From an uncultured Alphaproteobacteria bacterium (GTDB lineage: Bacteria; Pseudomonadota; Alphaproteobacteria; Methylaequorales; Methylaequoraceae): a stretch of 64,000 bases of DNA. Each line of letters opens with the position of its first letter. Position 1 is the stretch's first letter. Positions 11,266 through 20,846 of the stretch are shown in pieces. The stretch spans positions 1-64,000 of the forward strand of contig CACHGK010000003.1 in NCBI GenBank assembly GCA_902579395.1, in the 5' to 3' direction. Under the pieces are notes generated by a model. The model was not told the DNA's origin. It made no database searches and worked only from the letters and a program-made list of their open reading frames with translations. The translations under genes and the position numbers were made by a program.

Positions 11266-11850
11266 ATGAATTCACAAGATATTAAATTTGAACTAATTGA
11301 TAGATCTTTCATGATTATTGATAAAGATGGCTGGGAAGAATTCTCATTTAAAAAGCTGGCTTATGAAAAAAAAATAGATGTTAGTAAAATTAATCAATTT
11401 TTTGGATCAAAAAAACAATTACTAAAAGAGTTTTCAAAGATGATTGACTTGCGAGTCGAAAAAGAATTTGACTTTAAAAGTTTAGAAGACTCTTCAACAA
11501 AAGATAATCTTTTTGAGTTGATAATGCTGAGATTAGATCATTTACAACCATACAAAAATTCACTTAAAAAGATCATTGTTTCTATCAGTAAAAGCCCAAG
11601 TATGTTAAAGTCAGTTTCTGAGAATATTTCTGACTCCCTAGACTTTTATTTAGAACTTACGAAAGCATATGATAGTTCATGTTTTGATTTATTTAAAAAG
11701 AAAACAATTCTTTTGATTTATAGCTATATTTTTAAAGTTTGGCTTGATGATAATTCTGAAGAGCTTTCAAGAACAATGTCTGAACTTGATAAGGTTTTAT
11801 CACTTTCAGAAAAAGTAGCTAATAGAATTAAAAATTTCGCTTTATTTTAA
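11266..11850 (+). CDS. TetR/COQ9-like protein
   Basis: N-terminal HTH-like FSFKKLAYEKKIDVSKINQFFGSKKQLL; C-term VWLDDNSEELSRTMSELDKVL; converges on an ABC1 kinase gene. Confidence 0.65.
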   Translation: MNSQDIKFELIDRSFMIIDKDGWEEFSFKKLAYEKKIDVSKINQFFGSKKQLLKEFSKMIDLRVEKEFDFKSLEDSSTKDNLFELIMLRLDHLQPYKNSLKKIIVSISKSPSMLKSVSENISDSLDFYLELTKAYDSSCFDLFKKKTILLIYSYIFKVWLDDNSEELSRTMSELDKVLSLSEKVANRIKNFALF

Positions 11851-13159
11851 ATTTTTGTAAAACAGTTTTTTGTTTTTTATTTAAAGCTTTTTCATTAAAA
11901 TTTTTTATTAGATTATGAAATAAATTATACCAATTTACCTCTGCATTTAAATGTAGAAACACAGATCCAAGTCCTATCGCAGCTCTATCCATAAAGACAA
12001 ATTCACGAGGCGGTTTGACACCTCCTATTCTTTTTAATTCCTTATGAACCTTTGCAGCAGCTTCAGCTCCGTAAGTAGTTGAATTAGTGTCCTGCATCTT
12101 TCTTACTTTATTTTCCATAAGTGGAGAATAGAGAAATTTAGCCCATATGTTAAGAATTTCAATCATATCGTTTGAAATATTTTCAAATCCCCAACTTTGA
12201 TAAGCATGAACAGCCAGTTCTTGATTATTATTTTTGATGGCGTAATAAAGATCAATTACTCCTTTTACAAAAGAAGGTTTAAAAATTCTAATACAACCAA
12301 AATCTAGAAGATTAATATTTCCCTTTTCATCGGATGAGTAATTACCCAAATGAGGGTCGCCATGTATTATTCCATAATTATAGAAAGGAAAGTACCAAGC
12401 CTTAAACATATTTATTGCAATTTTTTTTCTAATGTTATGAGGATGATTTTTAAAATGAAGAAGTTTGTAACCTCTCAAATAATTCATACTAATCAATCTT
12501 TGAGTTGAAATATCTTGGAAAACTTTAGGTATTTGGACTTCTTTAGATTTTTCAAAAATCAATTGAAATAAACTGATATTTTTTTGTTCTTCATTATAAT
12601 CGAGTTCTTCTTTAATTCTTTCACTAATTTCTTTTTGGATCTCTGATGTATCAATACTACTATCTATTTTCTTATAAATAGAAAAGATTAGTTTTAATTG
12701 ATTGATGTCAGCGTCTACAATTGAAATCATGTCAGGATATTGAAGTTTGCAGACTATATCCTGTTTCTTGTGTTCAGCTCTATGAACTTGGCCTAGCGAT
12801 GCAGCTGCAAAAGGTTGTTTCTCAAAAGAATCAAAAGAATCCAACCAATTAAAACCTAACTCATTTTTCATTCGTCTTTTCACAAAATTCCAACCCATCG
12901 GTGGCGCGTTAGATTGTAGCTTGGTAAGTTCTTTTACATATTCTTCAGGCAAAAGATCAGGAACCGTCGATAGAAGTTGGGCGATTTTCATAATTGGACC
13001 TTTTAGCCCTCCTAAAATATTTTTCAAATCCACTGCGTTTCTGTCATGTTCTTTATTCAGAAATTTTGTTCCAAATAGTTTTATTGCAATATTTCCAGCT
13101 GAAGTGCCCAGATTGGCGTATCTTATTACTCTTTTTGAAAATTTATTAATTTCGTCCAT
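11828..13159 (-). CDS. ABC1/UbiB (COQ8/ADCK)-family atypical kinase
   Basis: KGPIMKIAQLLSTVPDLLPEEYVKELTKLQSNAPPM (KxGQ-like), AAASLGQVHRA, GIIHGDPHLGNY, LLDFGCIR. Confidence 0.92.
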   Translation of the reverse strand: MDEINKFSKRVIRYANLGTSAGNIAIKLFGTKFLNKEHDRNAVDLKNILGGLKGPIMKIAQLLSTVPDLLPEEYVKELTKLQSNAPPMGWNFVKRRMKNELGFNWLDSFDSFEKQPFAAASLGQVHRAEHKKQDIVCKLQYPDMISIVDADINQLKLIFSIYKKIDSSIDTSEIQKEISERIKEELDYNEEQKNISLFQLIFEKSKEVQIPKVFQDISTQRLISMNYLRGYKLLHFKNHPHNIRKKIAINMFKAWYFPFYNYGIIHGDPHLGNYSSDEKGNINLLDFGCIRIFKPSFVKGVIDLYYAIKNNNQELAVHAYQSWGFENISNDMIEILNIWAKFLYSPLMENKVRKMQDTNSTTYGAEAAAKVHKELKRIGGVKPPREFVFMDRAAIGLGSVFLHLNAEVNWYNLFHNLIKNFNEKALNKKQKTVLQKFKIKRNF

Positions 13160-13189
13160 ATTTGATAAGTTAATGGAAAAAAAAAAAAA

Positions 13190-13309
13190 TTAAATGAAAA
13201 TCATCAGAACTAAGAAAAATATAGAGATAAAAACATAATTTTTTGAGAGGAATTCAAGTGACTTGGCAGTTATATATCTTTTATATGTGAATTGATTAAA
13301 TTTATCCAT
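13190..13309 (-). CDS. Possible small single-TM protein (39 aa)
   Basis: Manual translation MDKFNQFTYKRYITAKSLEFLSKNYVFISIFFLVLMIFI*; fills the gap between two same-strand genes. Confidence 0.35.
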   Translation of the reverse strand: MDKFNQFTYKRYITAKSLEFLSKNYVFISIFFLVLMIFI

Positions 13310-13340
13310 ACAGGTTTTTCTGCAAAATTTATTCCAAAAA

Positions 13341-14351
13341 TCAGGTATTTCTCTTTGTCAGAAAATCCACTAGACTTAGTATTTTTTCTTTTTCTCGAGA
13401 ATCTGAAAAAACTCCAAGACTGTCCTTTGCCATAGTTGAAAAATGACCGGCTTTTTTTATACAATCATTTTTAACATTATATTTCCTCATAATTTTTACA
13501 ATGGTTTCAAAGTCATTTTGTGTAGGAGGGTTTTTAAAAATTATATGCTCAATTAATTTCTTTTCTTTCTTATTTGACCTTTTGTAACAAATAATTAAGG
13601 GAAGTGACATCTTCCCTTCTTTCAAATCATTTCCAGTACTTTTACCTGAAGTATTAGAATCGGAAAAGTAATCCAATGTATCGTCAATGATTTGGTATGC
13701 AACTCCTAAGAAAGTTCCAAATTCCGAAAGACCATTTTTTTTTTCAGAATCAACTTCGCTTATTATGCCGCTAATTGTGCAGGCTGCTGAGAATAATTCT
13801 GCTGTTTTATGATTTATAATATCCAAATATTCTGATTCGCTAGTTAAAAAATTTCTTATTGATGCTAGTTGCTTAACTTCACCATTTGAGATCCGTAGAG
13901 AAGCTTTGGAAATTACGTCCAGGCATAGGGTTGATCCATCGTCAATTAGCATCCTAAATGCCTTACTTAAAAGATAATCTCCTACAAGTATACTAGATTT
14001 GTTATCCCAAATAAGATTTGCAGTTAACTTTCCTCTTCTTTTTTTACTGTTATCAACAACGTCATCATGAAGGAGTGTGGCAGTATGAATAAATTCTATT
14101 ACTGCTGCGAGATTAATATGCCTTTCGCCTGTGTATTTACATAATTTTGCACACGCTACTGTAAGTAAAGGTCTAATTCTTTTTCCTCCGGAATTAATTA
14201 TATGATTTGACAAATCTATGATTAGTGAAGCACTTCCGTGAAGATTTTTTATTATCTCATGATTAATTTTAAGAATATCATTTTTGAGCCAATTAAAGAA
14301 AGCTTCGTTGAGACCTTCTGAGGTTTTTTTTGTAAGCCTGATGATATTCAT
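13341..14351 (-). CDS. ispB: Polyprenyl diphosphate synthase
   Basis: GGKRIRPLL, TATLLHDDVVDNSKKRRG, YQIIDDTLDY. Confidence 0.93.
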   Translation of the reverse strand: MNIIRLTKKTSEGLNEAFFNWLKNDILKINHEIIKNLHGSASLIIDLSNHIINSGGKRIRPLLTVACAKLCKYTGERHINLAAVIEFIHTATLLHDDVVDNSKKRRGKLTANLIWDNKSSILVGDYLLSKAFRMLIDDGSTLCLDVISKASLRISNGEVKQLASIRNFLTSESEYLDIINHKTAELFSAACTISGIISEVDSEKKNGLSEFGTFLGVAYQIIDDTLDYFSDSNTSGKSTGNDLKEGKMSLPLIICYKRSNKKEKKLIEHIIFKNPPTQNDFETIVKIMRKYNVKNDCIKKAGHFSTMAKDSLGVFSDSREKEKILSLVDFLTKRNT

Positions 14352-14456
14352 TATTGATTAATTATAATTCGAAAAATTATTTAAATGCGTATCTTTAAGT
14401 AAAATATAATATTCTACAATTGAATTTTAAATTAAAATCTTATAATAAAGTCTGTA

Positions 14457-15305
14457 ATGCTAACATTTCAAGAAATTATTGATAATCTCCAAAGTTATTG
14501 GGAAGACAAAGGTTGTACTAAAATCCAGCCTTTTGACATGGAAATGGGTGCCGCCACATTCCATCCGGCGACAGCTTTGAAAGCAATTGGAATTCAGCCG
14601 TGGAGGGTAGTTTTTGTCCAACCCTGTAGAAGGCCTTCAGATGGAAGATATGGTCAAAATCCTAATAGACTCCAACATTATTATCAGTTGCAAGTGTTGA
14701 TTAAACCTAACCCCATCAATTCACAAGAACTTTTCCTTAACAGTCTTGGGGCAATAGGAATCAATAAAAAATTTAATGACATAAAATTTATTGAAGACGA
14801 TTGGGAAAGCCCTACGCTTGGTGCTACAGGTCTTGGTTGGGAGATACAGTGTAATGGGATGGAAATTAGTCAATTTACATATTTTCAACAGATTGGGGGA
14901 TATGAATGTAAACCTGTTAGTTTGGAAATTACTTATGGGCTGGAAAGAATTGCAACTTTTGTTCAGAATATAGAAAGTGTATACGATATTAAAATTGACA
15001 AGTCAGGTCTTACTTACAAAGATATTTTTCTTGAAAATGAAAAACAAATGTCTTTTTTCAACTTTAAATATGCTCCTAAGGATTATTTATATGAATCATT
15101 TAGACATTTCGAACAAAATTCAAAAATTTTAATTAATCAAAAACTTCCAATACCAGCTTATGAACAATGTATAAAAGCGAGTCACTCATTCAATTTATTA
15201 GATTCGAGAGGTCTTGTTTCTGTATCTGAAAGACAAGCTTACATTCTAAGGATAAGATCTTTAGTTCAAGAATGTTGCAAGCTTGTAATAGGTAATGATG
15301 AGTGA
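14457..15305 (+). CDS. glyQ: Glycyl-tRNA synthetase alpha subunit
   Basis: FQEIIDNLQSYWEDKGCTKIQPFDMEMGAATFHPAT. Confidence 0.97.
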   Translation: MLTFQEIIDNLQSYWEDKGCTKIQPFDMEMGAATFHPATALKAIGIQPWRVVFVQPCRRPSDGRYGQNPNRLQHYYQLQVLIKPNPINSQELFLNSLGAIGINKKFNDIKFIEDDWESPTLGATGLGWEIQCNGMEISQFTYFQQIGGYECKPVSLEITYGLERIATFVQNIESVYDIKIDKSGLTYKDIFLENEKQMSFFNFKYAPKDYLYESFRHFEQNSKILINQKLPIPAYEQCIKASHSFNLLDSRGLVSVSERQAYILRIRSLVQECCKLVIGNDE

Positions 15306-17331
15306 TTTTATCTTAGAAATTTATGGAGAAGAAATTCCCTCATCGGCACAACTGCTAATAGAAAAATCATTGCTGGGTTCATTCAATGATTTATTTAAAA
15401 GCTTTGAAATAAAATACGAAAGAATTTTTTCTTATTCTTCATCTAGGCGAGTAGTAATTTTTATCAAAGCACTCTCCAAACAAACCTCTTCAACTATTAA
15501 GGAAATTAGAGGTCCAAGAACCAATGCAAATCAAAATGCAATAAATGGTTTTATGAAATCTAACAAAATAACTAATAAGAAAATATTAGATAAAAAAGAA
15601 ATTAATGGGAAGTTATATTTTGTATTATTGAAAAAATCCAATGTTAAAAAAGTAGATATTATTCTTCAAAAAAATCTTCCTGAAATTCTTAGTTCAATAG
15701 GGTGGATTAAATCAATGAGATGGGGATCAAATAATGATCGATGGATTAGACCGATTAAAAATATTTTATGTGTCTTTGATAAGAAAGTGATCAAATTTAA
15801 TTATGCAGGCGTAACTTCAAATTTTTACACCTTTGGAAATTACAATATCAATGAAAAGAAAATTAAATTTACAGATTTTCAAAAATATAAAAAGGATTTA
15901 CAAAAAAATAAGGTAAAATTAGATAGAACTGATAGAAAAAAATACATAATGGCTCAGCTTGAAAGTTATTGTACTAAAAATAGTCTTAAAAAGGACTTTA
16001 ATGAATCATTAATAGATAGAGTTTCTAATTCTGTAGAATGGCCAAATGCTTTTTTTGGGTCATTTAGTTCAGAATATTTTGAGTTACCTGATTTTCTAAT
16101 TGAGAATATTCTTTCAGACAAACAAGATTATTTTTCATTTAAGGATATGAAAAATAAATTAACTAATAAATTTTGTTTTGTTTCAAATCTTGAAAAAAAA
16201 AATAAAAATAATTTAATTAAAGGAAATCAAAGCGTTTTAAAAGCTCGATTTAGCGATGCAAAGTTTTTTATTCAAGAAGATAAAAAGAAAAAATTACATG
16301 AAAGAATCGATGACCTAAACCATATAGTTTTTTATGAGAAAATAGGATCACTTCTGCATAGATCCCATAGAATTAGCAATCTAGTAAATGAAATTTATAA
16401 GTCATTAGGTATGAAATTAGATAAAAAACTAAATAATTTATTAATTTCAAATGCAGATTTATCAACTGAGTTAGTCAAGGAATTCCCAAATTTGCAAGGA
16501 AGAGTTGGAGGTTTTTTGGCTACTCAAGAGGGCCTGCCTAAAAGTCTATGCACTGCTATCTCTGACCAATACAACTATGAATTTCCAAGCTCTTATAAAA
16601 ACTTATTAACTTTTGTTCTTTCCATAGCCCAAAAATTTGACGGAATAGTGGGTTGTTTTATTTCAAAAAAGAAAATTAGTGGTTCAGGTGATCCTTTTGG
16701 AGTAAGACGTTCAACACTATCGATTATCAAGATTTGTATTGAGAAAAAATTAGGAATTAATTTTTTAAATCTATTTAATTACCTAAAAGAGTTATATGTT
16801 AACCAAAGAATTGAAATCGACATAGAATACAAATTTTTGGATGATTATTTTAGAAAAAGAATAATAATTTTACTGGTAGAGCTTGGCTTTAGACAAGATG
16901 TTGTTAAGAGTTCTATTCTTGGGTACGATCTCAATCCATACTCAATTTTTCAGAGAGTCTCAAAACTATCTGCTTTTGTAAAATCAAGTGATGGAAAAAA
17001 GTTTCTTAGAGCTTATAAGAGAATTGATGCGTTGGCTGAAGATTTACATATTGAAAATCTGCAAAGCAACATGTTAATAGAAGCAGAAGAGTTAAATTTA
17101 AATAGATTATTACAGGAGATAGATAAAAAAATTAAGAATAAGGATAAGAATTTTATATTTGACGATCAAAGTATCCTTAACAAAATTACGTTTGTTCTAA
17201 ATGATTTTTTTGATAATGTTACCGTAAATGTTGAAGATGCTAGAATTAAAAGAAATAGAAAAATTTTAATTAGTAAATTTAATTCTTGTATTAAGAATTT
17301 ACATAATTTTTCTTTAATTGAAACAAAATGA
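15295..17331 (+). CDS. glyS: Glycyl-tRNA synthetase beta subunit
   Basis: Follows glyQ; LEIYGEEIPSSAQ, SIGWIKSMRWGSNNDRWIRPIK, ISGSGDPFGVRR. Confidence 0.95.
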   Translation: MMSDFILEIYGEEIPSSAQLLIEKSLLGSFNDLFKSFEIKYERIFSYSSSRRVVIFIKALSKQTSSTIKEIRGPRTNANQNAINGFMKSNKITNKKILDKKEINGKLYFVLLKKSNVKKVDIILQKNLPEILSSIGWIKSMRWGSNNDRWIRPIKNILCVFDKKVIKFNYAGVTSNFYTFGNYNINEKKIKFTDFQKYKKDLQKNKVKLDRTDRKKYIMAQLESYCTKNSLKKDFNESLIDRVSNSVEWPNAFFGSFSSEYFELPDFLIENILSDKQDYFSFKDMKNKLTNKFCFVSNLEKKNKNNLIKGNQSVLKARFSDAKFFIQEDKKKKLHERIDDLNHIVFYEKIGSLLHRSHRISNLVNEIYKSLGMKLDKKLNNLLISNADLSTELVKEFPNLQGRVGGFLATQEGLPKSLCTAISDQYNYEFPSSYKNLLTFVLSIAQKFDGIVGCFISKKKISGSGDPFGVRRSTLSIIKICIEKKLGINFLNLFNYLKELYVNQRIEIDIEYKFLDDYFRKRIIILLVELGFRQDVVKSSILGYDLNPYSIFQRVSKLSAFVKSSDGKKFLRAYKRIDALAEDLHIENLQSNMLIEAEELNLNRLLQEIDKKIKNKDKNFIFDDQSILNKITFVLNDFFDNVTVNVEDARIKRNRKILISKFNSCIKNLHNFSLIETK

Positions 17332-18227
17332 TTAATAGTTTAAAGAAAAAAATAGAATTATCAGAATTATTAGGAGAGATAGAGTCTAATTTTGATTCAG
17401 AAAAAATCACAAAAAAACTTGACCTTCTTCATTCTAAATCAAAAGCACATGTAATTGGAATTACCGGTTCGCCTGGTGCAGGGAAGTCATCATTAATTGA
17501 CAAGTTGGTAAGATTTATAAGGAAAAAAAAAAAATCTGTTGGAATCATAGCAATTGATCCGTCCTCAGAAAAATCTGGTGGAGCATTGCTAGGTGATAGA
17601 ACACGCTTCCTACTCAACCCCTCGGATAATGAAGTTTTTGTAAGGTCGATGGCCTCAAAAAGTTTTTTAGGAGGAGTATCTGAATTTACCTATCCATCAA
17701 TGATTGTAATGAGATCAATATTTGATTTTTTAATTATTGAAACAGTAGGCGTTGGACAATCTGAAACTTTTATAAAAGATATAAGTGATAGTGTTATTTT
17801 ATGTATTCAACCGGGGAGTGGTGATACTGTACAATTTATGAAATCTGGTATCTTTGAAATTCCAGATATTATAGTTATAACAAAGACAGATTTAAATAAT
17901 TTATCTGATATAACTTATGCAGACTTAAGTGGAAGTAAGTCATATTTTCAGAATAATAACAAATGGGAAATTAATATTATAAAAACATCTTCGTCTCAAA
18001 ATATTGGTTTTGATCAATTATATTCAGAAATACTATCTAGATGGAAATGGTTAAATATTGGAAATAGAAAAAAGAAATTAAGAATCAAACAAGATGAAAA
18101 ATGGGTTGAAAAAAATATTATTAAAGAATTTGGTGATAGAGGACTTAAAAAAATTAAAAATACCATATCTTGCAAAAGAAATCCATTTTCAACTTTAAGA
18201 AAAATAAAAAATAGTATTAATTTTTAA
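17328..18227 (+). CDS. meaB: MeaB/ArgK-family GTPase (methylmalonyl-CoA mutase chaperone)
   Basis: HVIGITGSPGAGKSSLIDKL, IAIDPSSEKSGGALLGDRTR, IIETVGVGQSE. Confidence 0.93.
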   Translation: MINSLKKKIELSELLGEIESNFDSEKITKKLDLLHSKSKAHVIGITGSPGAGKSSLIDKLVRFIRKKKKSVGIIAIDPSSEKSGGALLGDRTRFLLNPSDNEVFVRSMASKSFLGGVSEFTYPSMIVMRSIFDFLIIETVGVGQSETFIKDISDSVILCIQPGSGDTVQFMKSGIFEIPDIIVITKTDLNNLSDITYADLSGSKSYFQNNNKWEINIIKTSSSQNIGFDQLYSEILSRWKWLNIGNRKKKLRIKQDEKWVEKNIIKEFGDRGLKKIKNTISCKRNPFSTLRKIKNSINF

Positions 18228-19087
18228 TTTGTAATACTCCACCAAGGATCTTCAATTCTAATTTCGGAATTCCCACATATTAAAACGATATGCTTATTTT
18301 TTTTAATAAAGTTTAGATTAAAATATGCAAGACCATTTTTTTTATTGTGACTAGTAATATTCCCAACTACATCATCTTCAAATCTAATTTCATCATCAAT
18401 AAAAGTGTTGTATTCGATCTTTATTACAAATAATTTTCTTTTTTGGAGATTTCTATGTTTCATTCTTGCTGTTATTTCCTGACCCATATAACAACCTTTA
18501 GTCCATGAAATTCCATTTAATTCATCAAACCTCATTTCCATAAGCAATGATTTATTTTTTAATGCATCTTTACTAAAATCTGGGATAGAATTTTGGATTC
18601 TTAGATTATTAAATTTTTCATCTGAAATTTTATTTAACTTTAAATCTCTATATATTTTCCCAGCATTATTATTGAAAATATAGAGTCTCTTAAAAAGATT
18701 TTTGAATCTAGGATCATTGAAACATAATGAGTCTTTCATCGAATTTGAAAGGATATCTTCTAAATTGTTTGAAATCAAATATACTTTACCTTTACTAACT
18801 GAAAGTTCAACTTCTGAGCGTAGTTTATACATTTTAAATTTTTGTAAAATCAAATCCTTTTCATTTTCACAGATTTCAATCAAAAAGTGATCTTTGTAAT
18901 TTGATAAAAAAAAATCTGTAATAAACCTTCCTTGTGGTGTAAGAATAGAAGAGTAAATTGAGGTATTATTTTTTAGATTATATACATCATTTGAAATGAT
19001 TCCTTGGAGAAATGTGAATCTGTCTTTACCATGTATTTCTATAAGAGATTTATTTTTAAAAAAGGTATAGCTATTTTTTTGAAACAT
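18224..19087 (-). CDS. ygfZ: Folate-binding protein YgfZ (GcvT-like)
   Basis: GKDRFTFLQGIISNDV, LTPQGRFITDFF, GISWTKGCYMGQEITARMKHR. Confidence 0.9.
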   Translation of the reverse strand: MFQKNSYTFFKNKSLIEIHGKDRFTFLQGIISNDVYNLKNNTSIYSSILTPQGRFITDFFLSNYKDHFLIEICENEKDLILQKFKMYKLRSEVELSVSKGKVYLISNNLEDILSNSMKDSLCFNDPRFKNLFKRLYIFNNNAGKIYRDLKLNKISDEKFNNLRIQNSIPDFSKDALKNKSLLMEMRFDELNGISWTKGCYMGQEITARMKHRNLQKRKLFVIKIEYNTFIDDEIRFEDDVVGNITSHNKKNGLAYFNLNFIKKNKHIVLICGNSEIRIEDPWWSITN

Positions 19088-19122
19088 AACTTTAATCTAT
19101 TAAAAATATTTAATTAAACAAG

Positions 19123-20088
19123 ATGATTAAAATGAAAAATATTCTAGTTGTGTCTTCAAATAGACTAGGGGATTGTATTTTGTCTTCAGGCTTACATCAG
19201 TATTTCAAAAAAAATGAGAAAAATTCAAAGGTTACACTGGTTTGTGGTGAAATCCCATCTGAATTATTTAAATATTGTAATTATGTTGATGAATTAATAA
19301 TTCTTAAAAAAAAAAAATTCGCATTACATTGGTTTTTTCTTTGGACAAAGATATTCCTTAAAAAATGGGATAGGATTGTTGATTTAAGAGGAACAATAAT
19401 AAGTTTTTTTTTATTTTCAAAAGAAAATTTTAGATATAAAAATAGTAAAAAAAGCAAAAATCATAAAGTATATGATATAAGCCAAAGTATTACCAAGCAA
19501 ATTCTCCCCCCCTCTATAAACTTACAGAATAATAAAAAGCTTAAGGGGACGAATTTTAAAAAAATAAAAGATTTATCCAAGACTAATAACTTTATTATGA
19601 TCGCACCAACAGCGAATTGGACTGGTAAAATATGGCCACAAGATAGATTTCTGAAATTGATAACAATCTTAAAAAAAAAATCAAAATTTAAAAAAACTAT
19701 TTTCATTATAGTTGGCCCTTTAAAAGAAAAACATTTAGTTCAAAATATTTTTAAATCAAATCAAACATATATATATGATTTATTTGGTAAATCTTCATTA
19801 ATAGAAATCTTTTATATAATGAAGTTATGTAACTTATTTATTGGAAATGATTCTGGATTAATGCATATGGCATCCTTGGCTAAAATAAAAACCATAGGTT
19901 TGTTTGGACCAAGTGATAGAGATAAATATAGACCTTGGGGTTCCCAAAATGTTGTAATTTCAAGTTCTAAAGGTCCTGATGATTTAATGGGGCATAAAAA
20001 TTTTAAAGCTAAGGGTTCTGATTCATTAATGCTAGACTTATCGGTAGATAAGGTTTTAAAAGAAGTTATGAATAATTCTGGTATGTAG
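19123..20088 (+). CDS. Glycosyltransferase family 9 (heptosyltransferase-like)
   Basis: NRLGDCILSSGLHQYF; FIGNDSGLMHMASLAKIKTIGLFGPSD. Confidence 0.88.
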   Translation: MIKMKNILVVSSNRLGDCILSSGLHQYFKKNEKNSKVTLVCGEIPSELFKYCNYVDELIILKKKKFALHWFFLWTKIFLKKWDRIVDLRGTIISFFLFSKENFRYKNSKKSKNHKVYDISQSITKQILPPSINLQNNKKLKGTNFKKIKDLSKTNNFIMIAPTANWTGKIWPQDRFLKLITILKKKSKFKKTIFIIVGPLKEKHLVQNIFKSNQTYIYDLFGKSSLIEIFYIMKLCNLFIGNDSGLMHMASLAKIKTIGLFGPSDRDKYRPWGSQNVVISSSKGPDDLMGHKNFKAKGSDSLMLDLSVDKVLKEVMNNSGM

Positions 20089-20090
20089 AA

Positions 20091-20846
20091 ATGACAAAAT
20101 TATCTGTTTTGATAGTTATTAAAAATGAAGAAAAGCAAATCGAAGAATGTTTAAAAACAATTAAATTTGCTGATGAGATAATTGTTATACTAGATAAATG
20201 CACAGATAACTCTGAAAAGATTGTAAAAAGATATACAAAAAAAATTTTTAGTGGTAATTGGAAGTTAGAGGGTGAAAGAAGAAATTTTGGTCTGGATAAA
20301 TGTTCTAAAAGTTGGATATTAGAGATAGATGCCGATGAAAGAGTCCCAAATGCTCTTAGGAAAGAAATAAAACAAATTATAAAATACAGTAAAAAAGATT
20401 GGCATAAAATTAAAGTAAACAACTACATTGGAAATAACATTATTAAAAACGGATGGGGAGCATATTTTGGAAAATCAGCTTATTCTGGTTTATTTAGAAA
20501 AAATAAAAAAAAATGGGGAGAACAGAGAGTGCATCCTGAGATAAGACTTTTTGGTAAAGAAGGAAAAACATTAGAAAACAAAATTGATCATTTTTACTGC
20601 AAAAATATATTTGATTTATTTTCAAAGTTAGATAGTTATTCAACTGCCAGAGCTCTTGATTTAACCACTATGAAAAATACAGAGACTGTAATAAAAAATA
20701 TTAAGAGAATTTTTTCCAGGTTCTGGAAGTGTTTTTTTTTAAGAAAAGGCTATAAGGAAAAAGAAATTGGATTTACAATAGCTCTTGTTGCTTCAATCTA
20801 CCCATTAATATCTTATTTAAAATACAAAAATATAATTAATGACTAA
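20091..20846 (+). CDS. Glycosyltransferase family 2 (WaaE/KdtX-like)
   Basis: SVLIVIKNEEKQIEECLKTIKFADEIIV...GERRNFGLDKCSKSWILEIDADERV. Confidence 0.9.
   Translation: MTKLSVLIVIKNEEKQIEECLKTIKFADEIIVILDKCTDNSEKIVKRYTKKIFSGNWKLEGERRNFGLDKCSKSWILEIDADERVPNALRKEIKQIIKYSKKDWHKIKVNNYIGNNIIKNGWGAYFGKSAYSGLFRKNKKKWGEQRVHPEIRLFGKEGKTLENKIDHFYCKNIFDLFSKLDSYSTARALDLTTMKNTETVIKNIKRIFSRFWKCFFLRKGYKEKEIGFTIALVASIYPLISYLKYKNIIND

Noticed and set aside
13174-13189. Long homopolymer A tract (and similar tracts elsewhere) as possible functional slippage sites
   Set aside because: Common in AT-rich DNA and here intergenic; no disrupted reading frame nearby.
13270-13464. 64-aa minus-strand ORF at the ispB 3' end, considered as evidence of a frameshift
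   Set aside because: ispB has a natural C-terminus (REKEKILSLVDFLTKRNT); the alternative frame lacks family similarity.
20066-20422. 118-aa minus-strand ORF antisense to the GT2 gene
   Set aside because: Shadow ORF in an AT-rich coding region; the sense strand is a clear glycosyltransferase.
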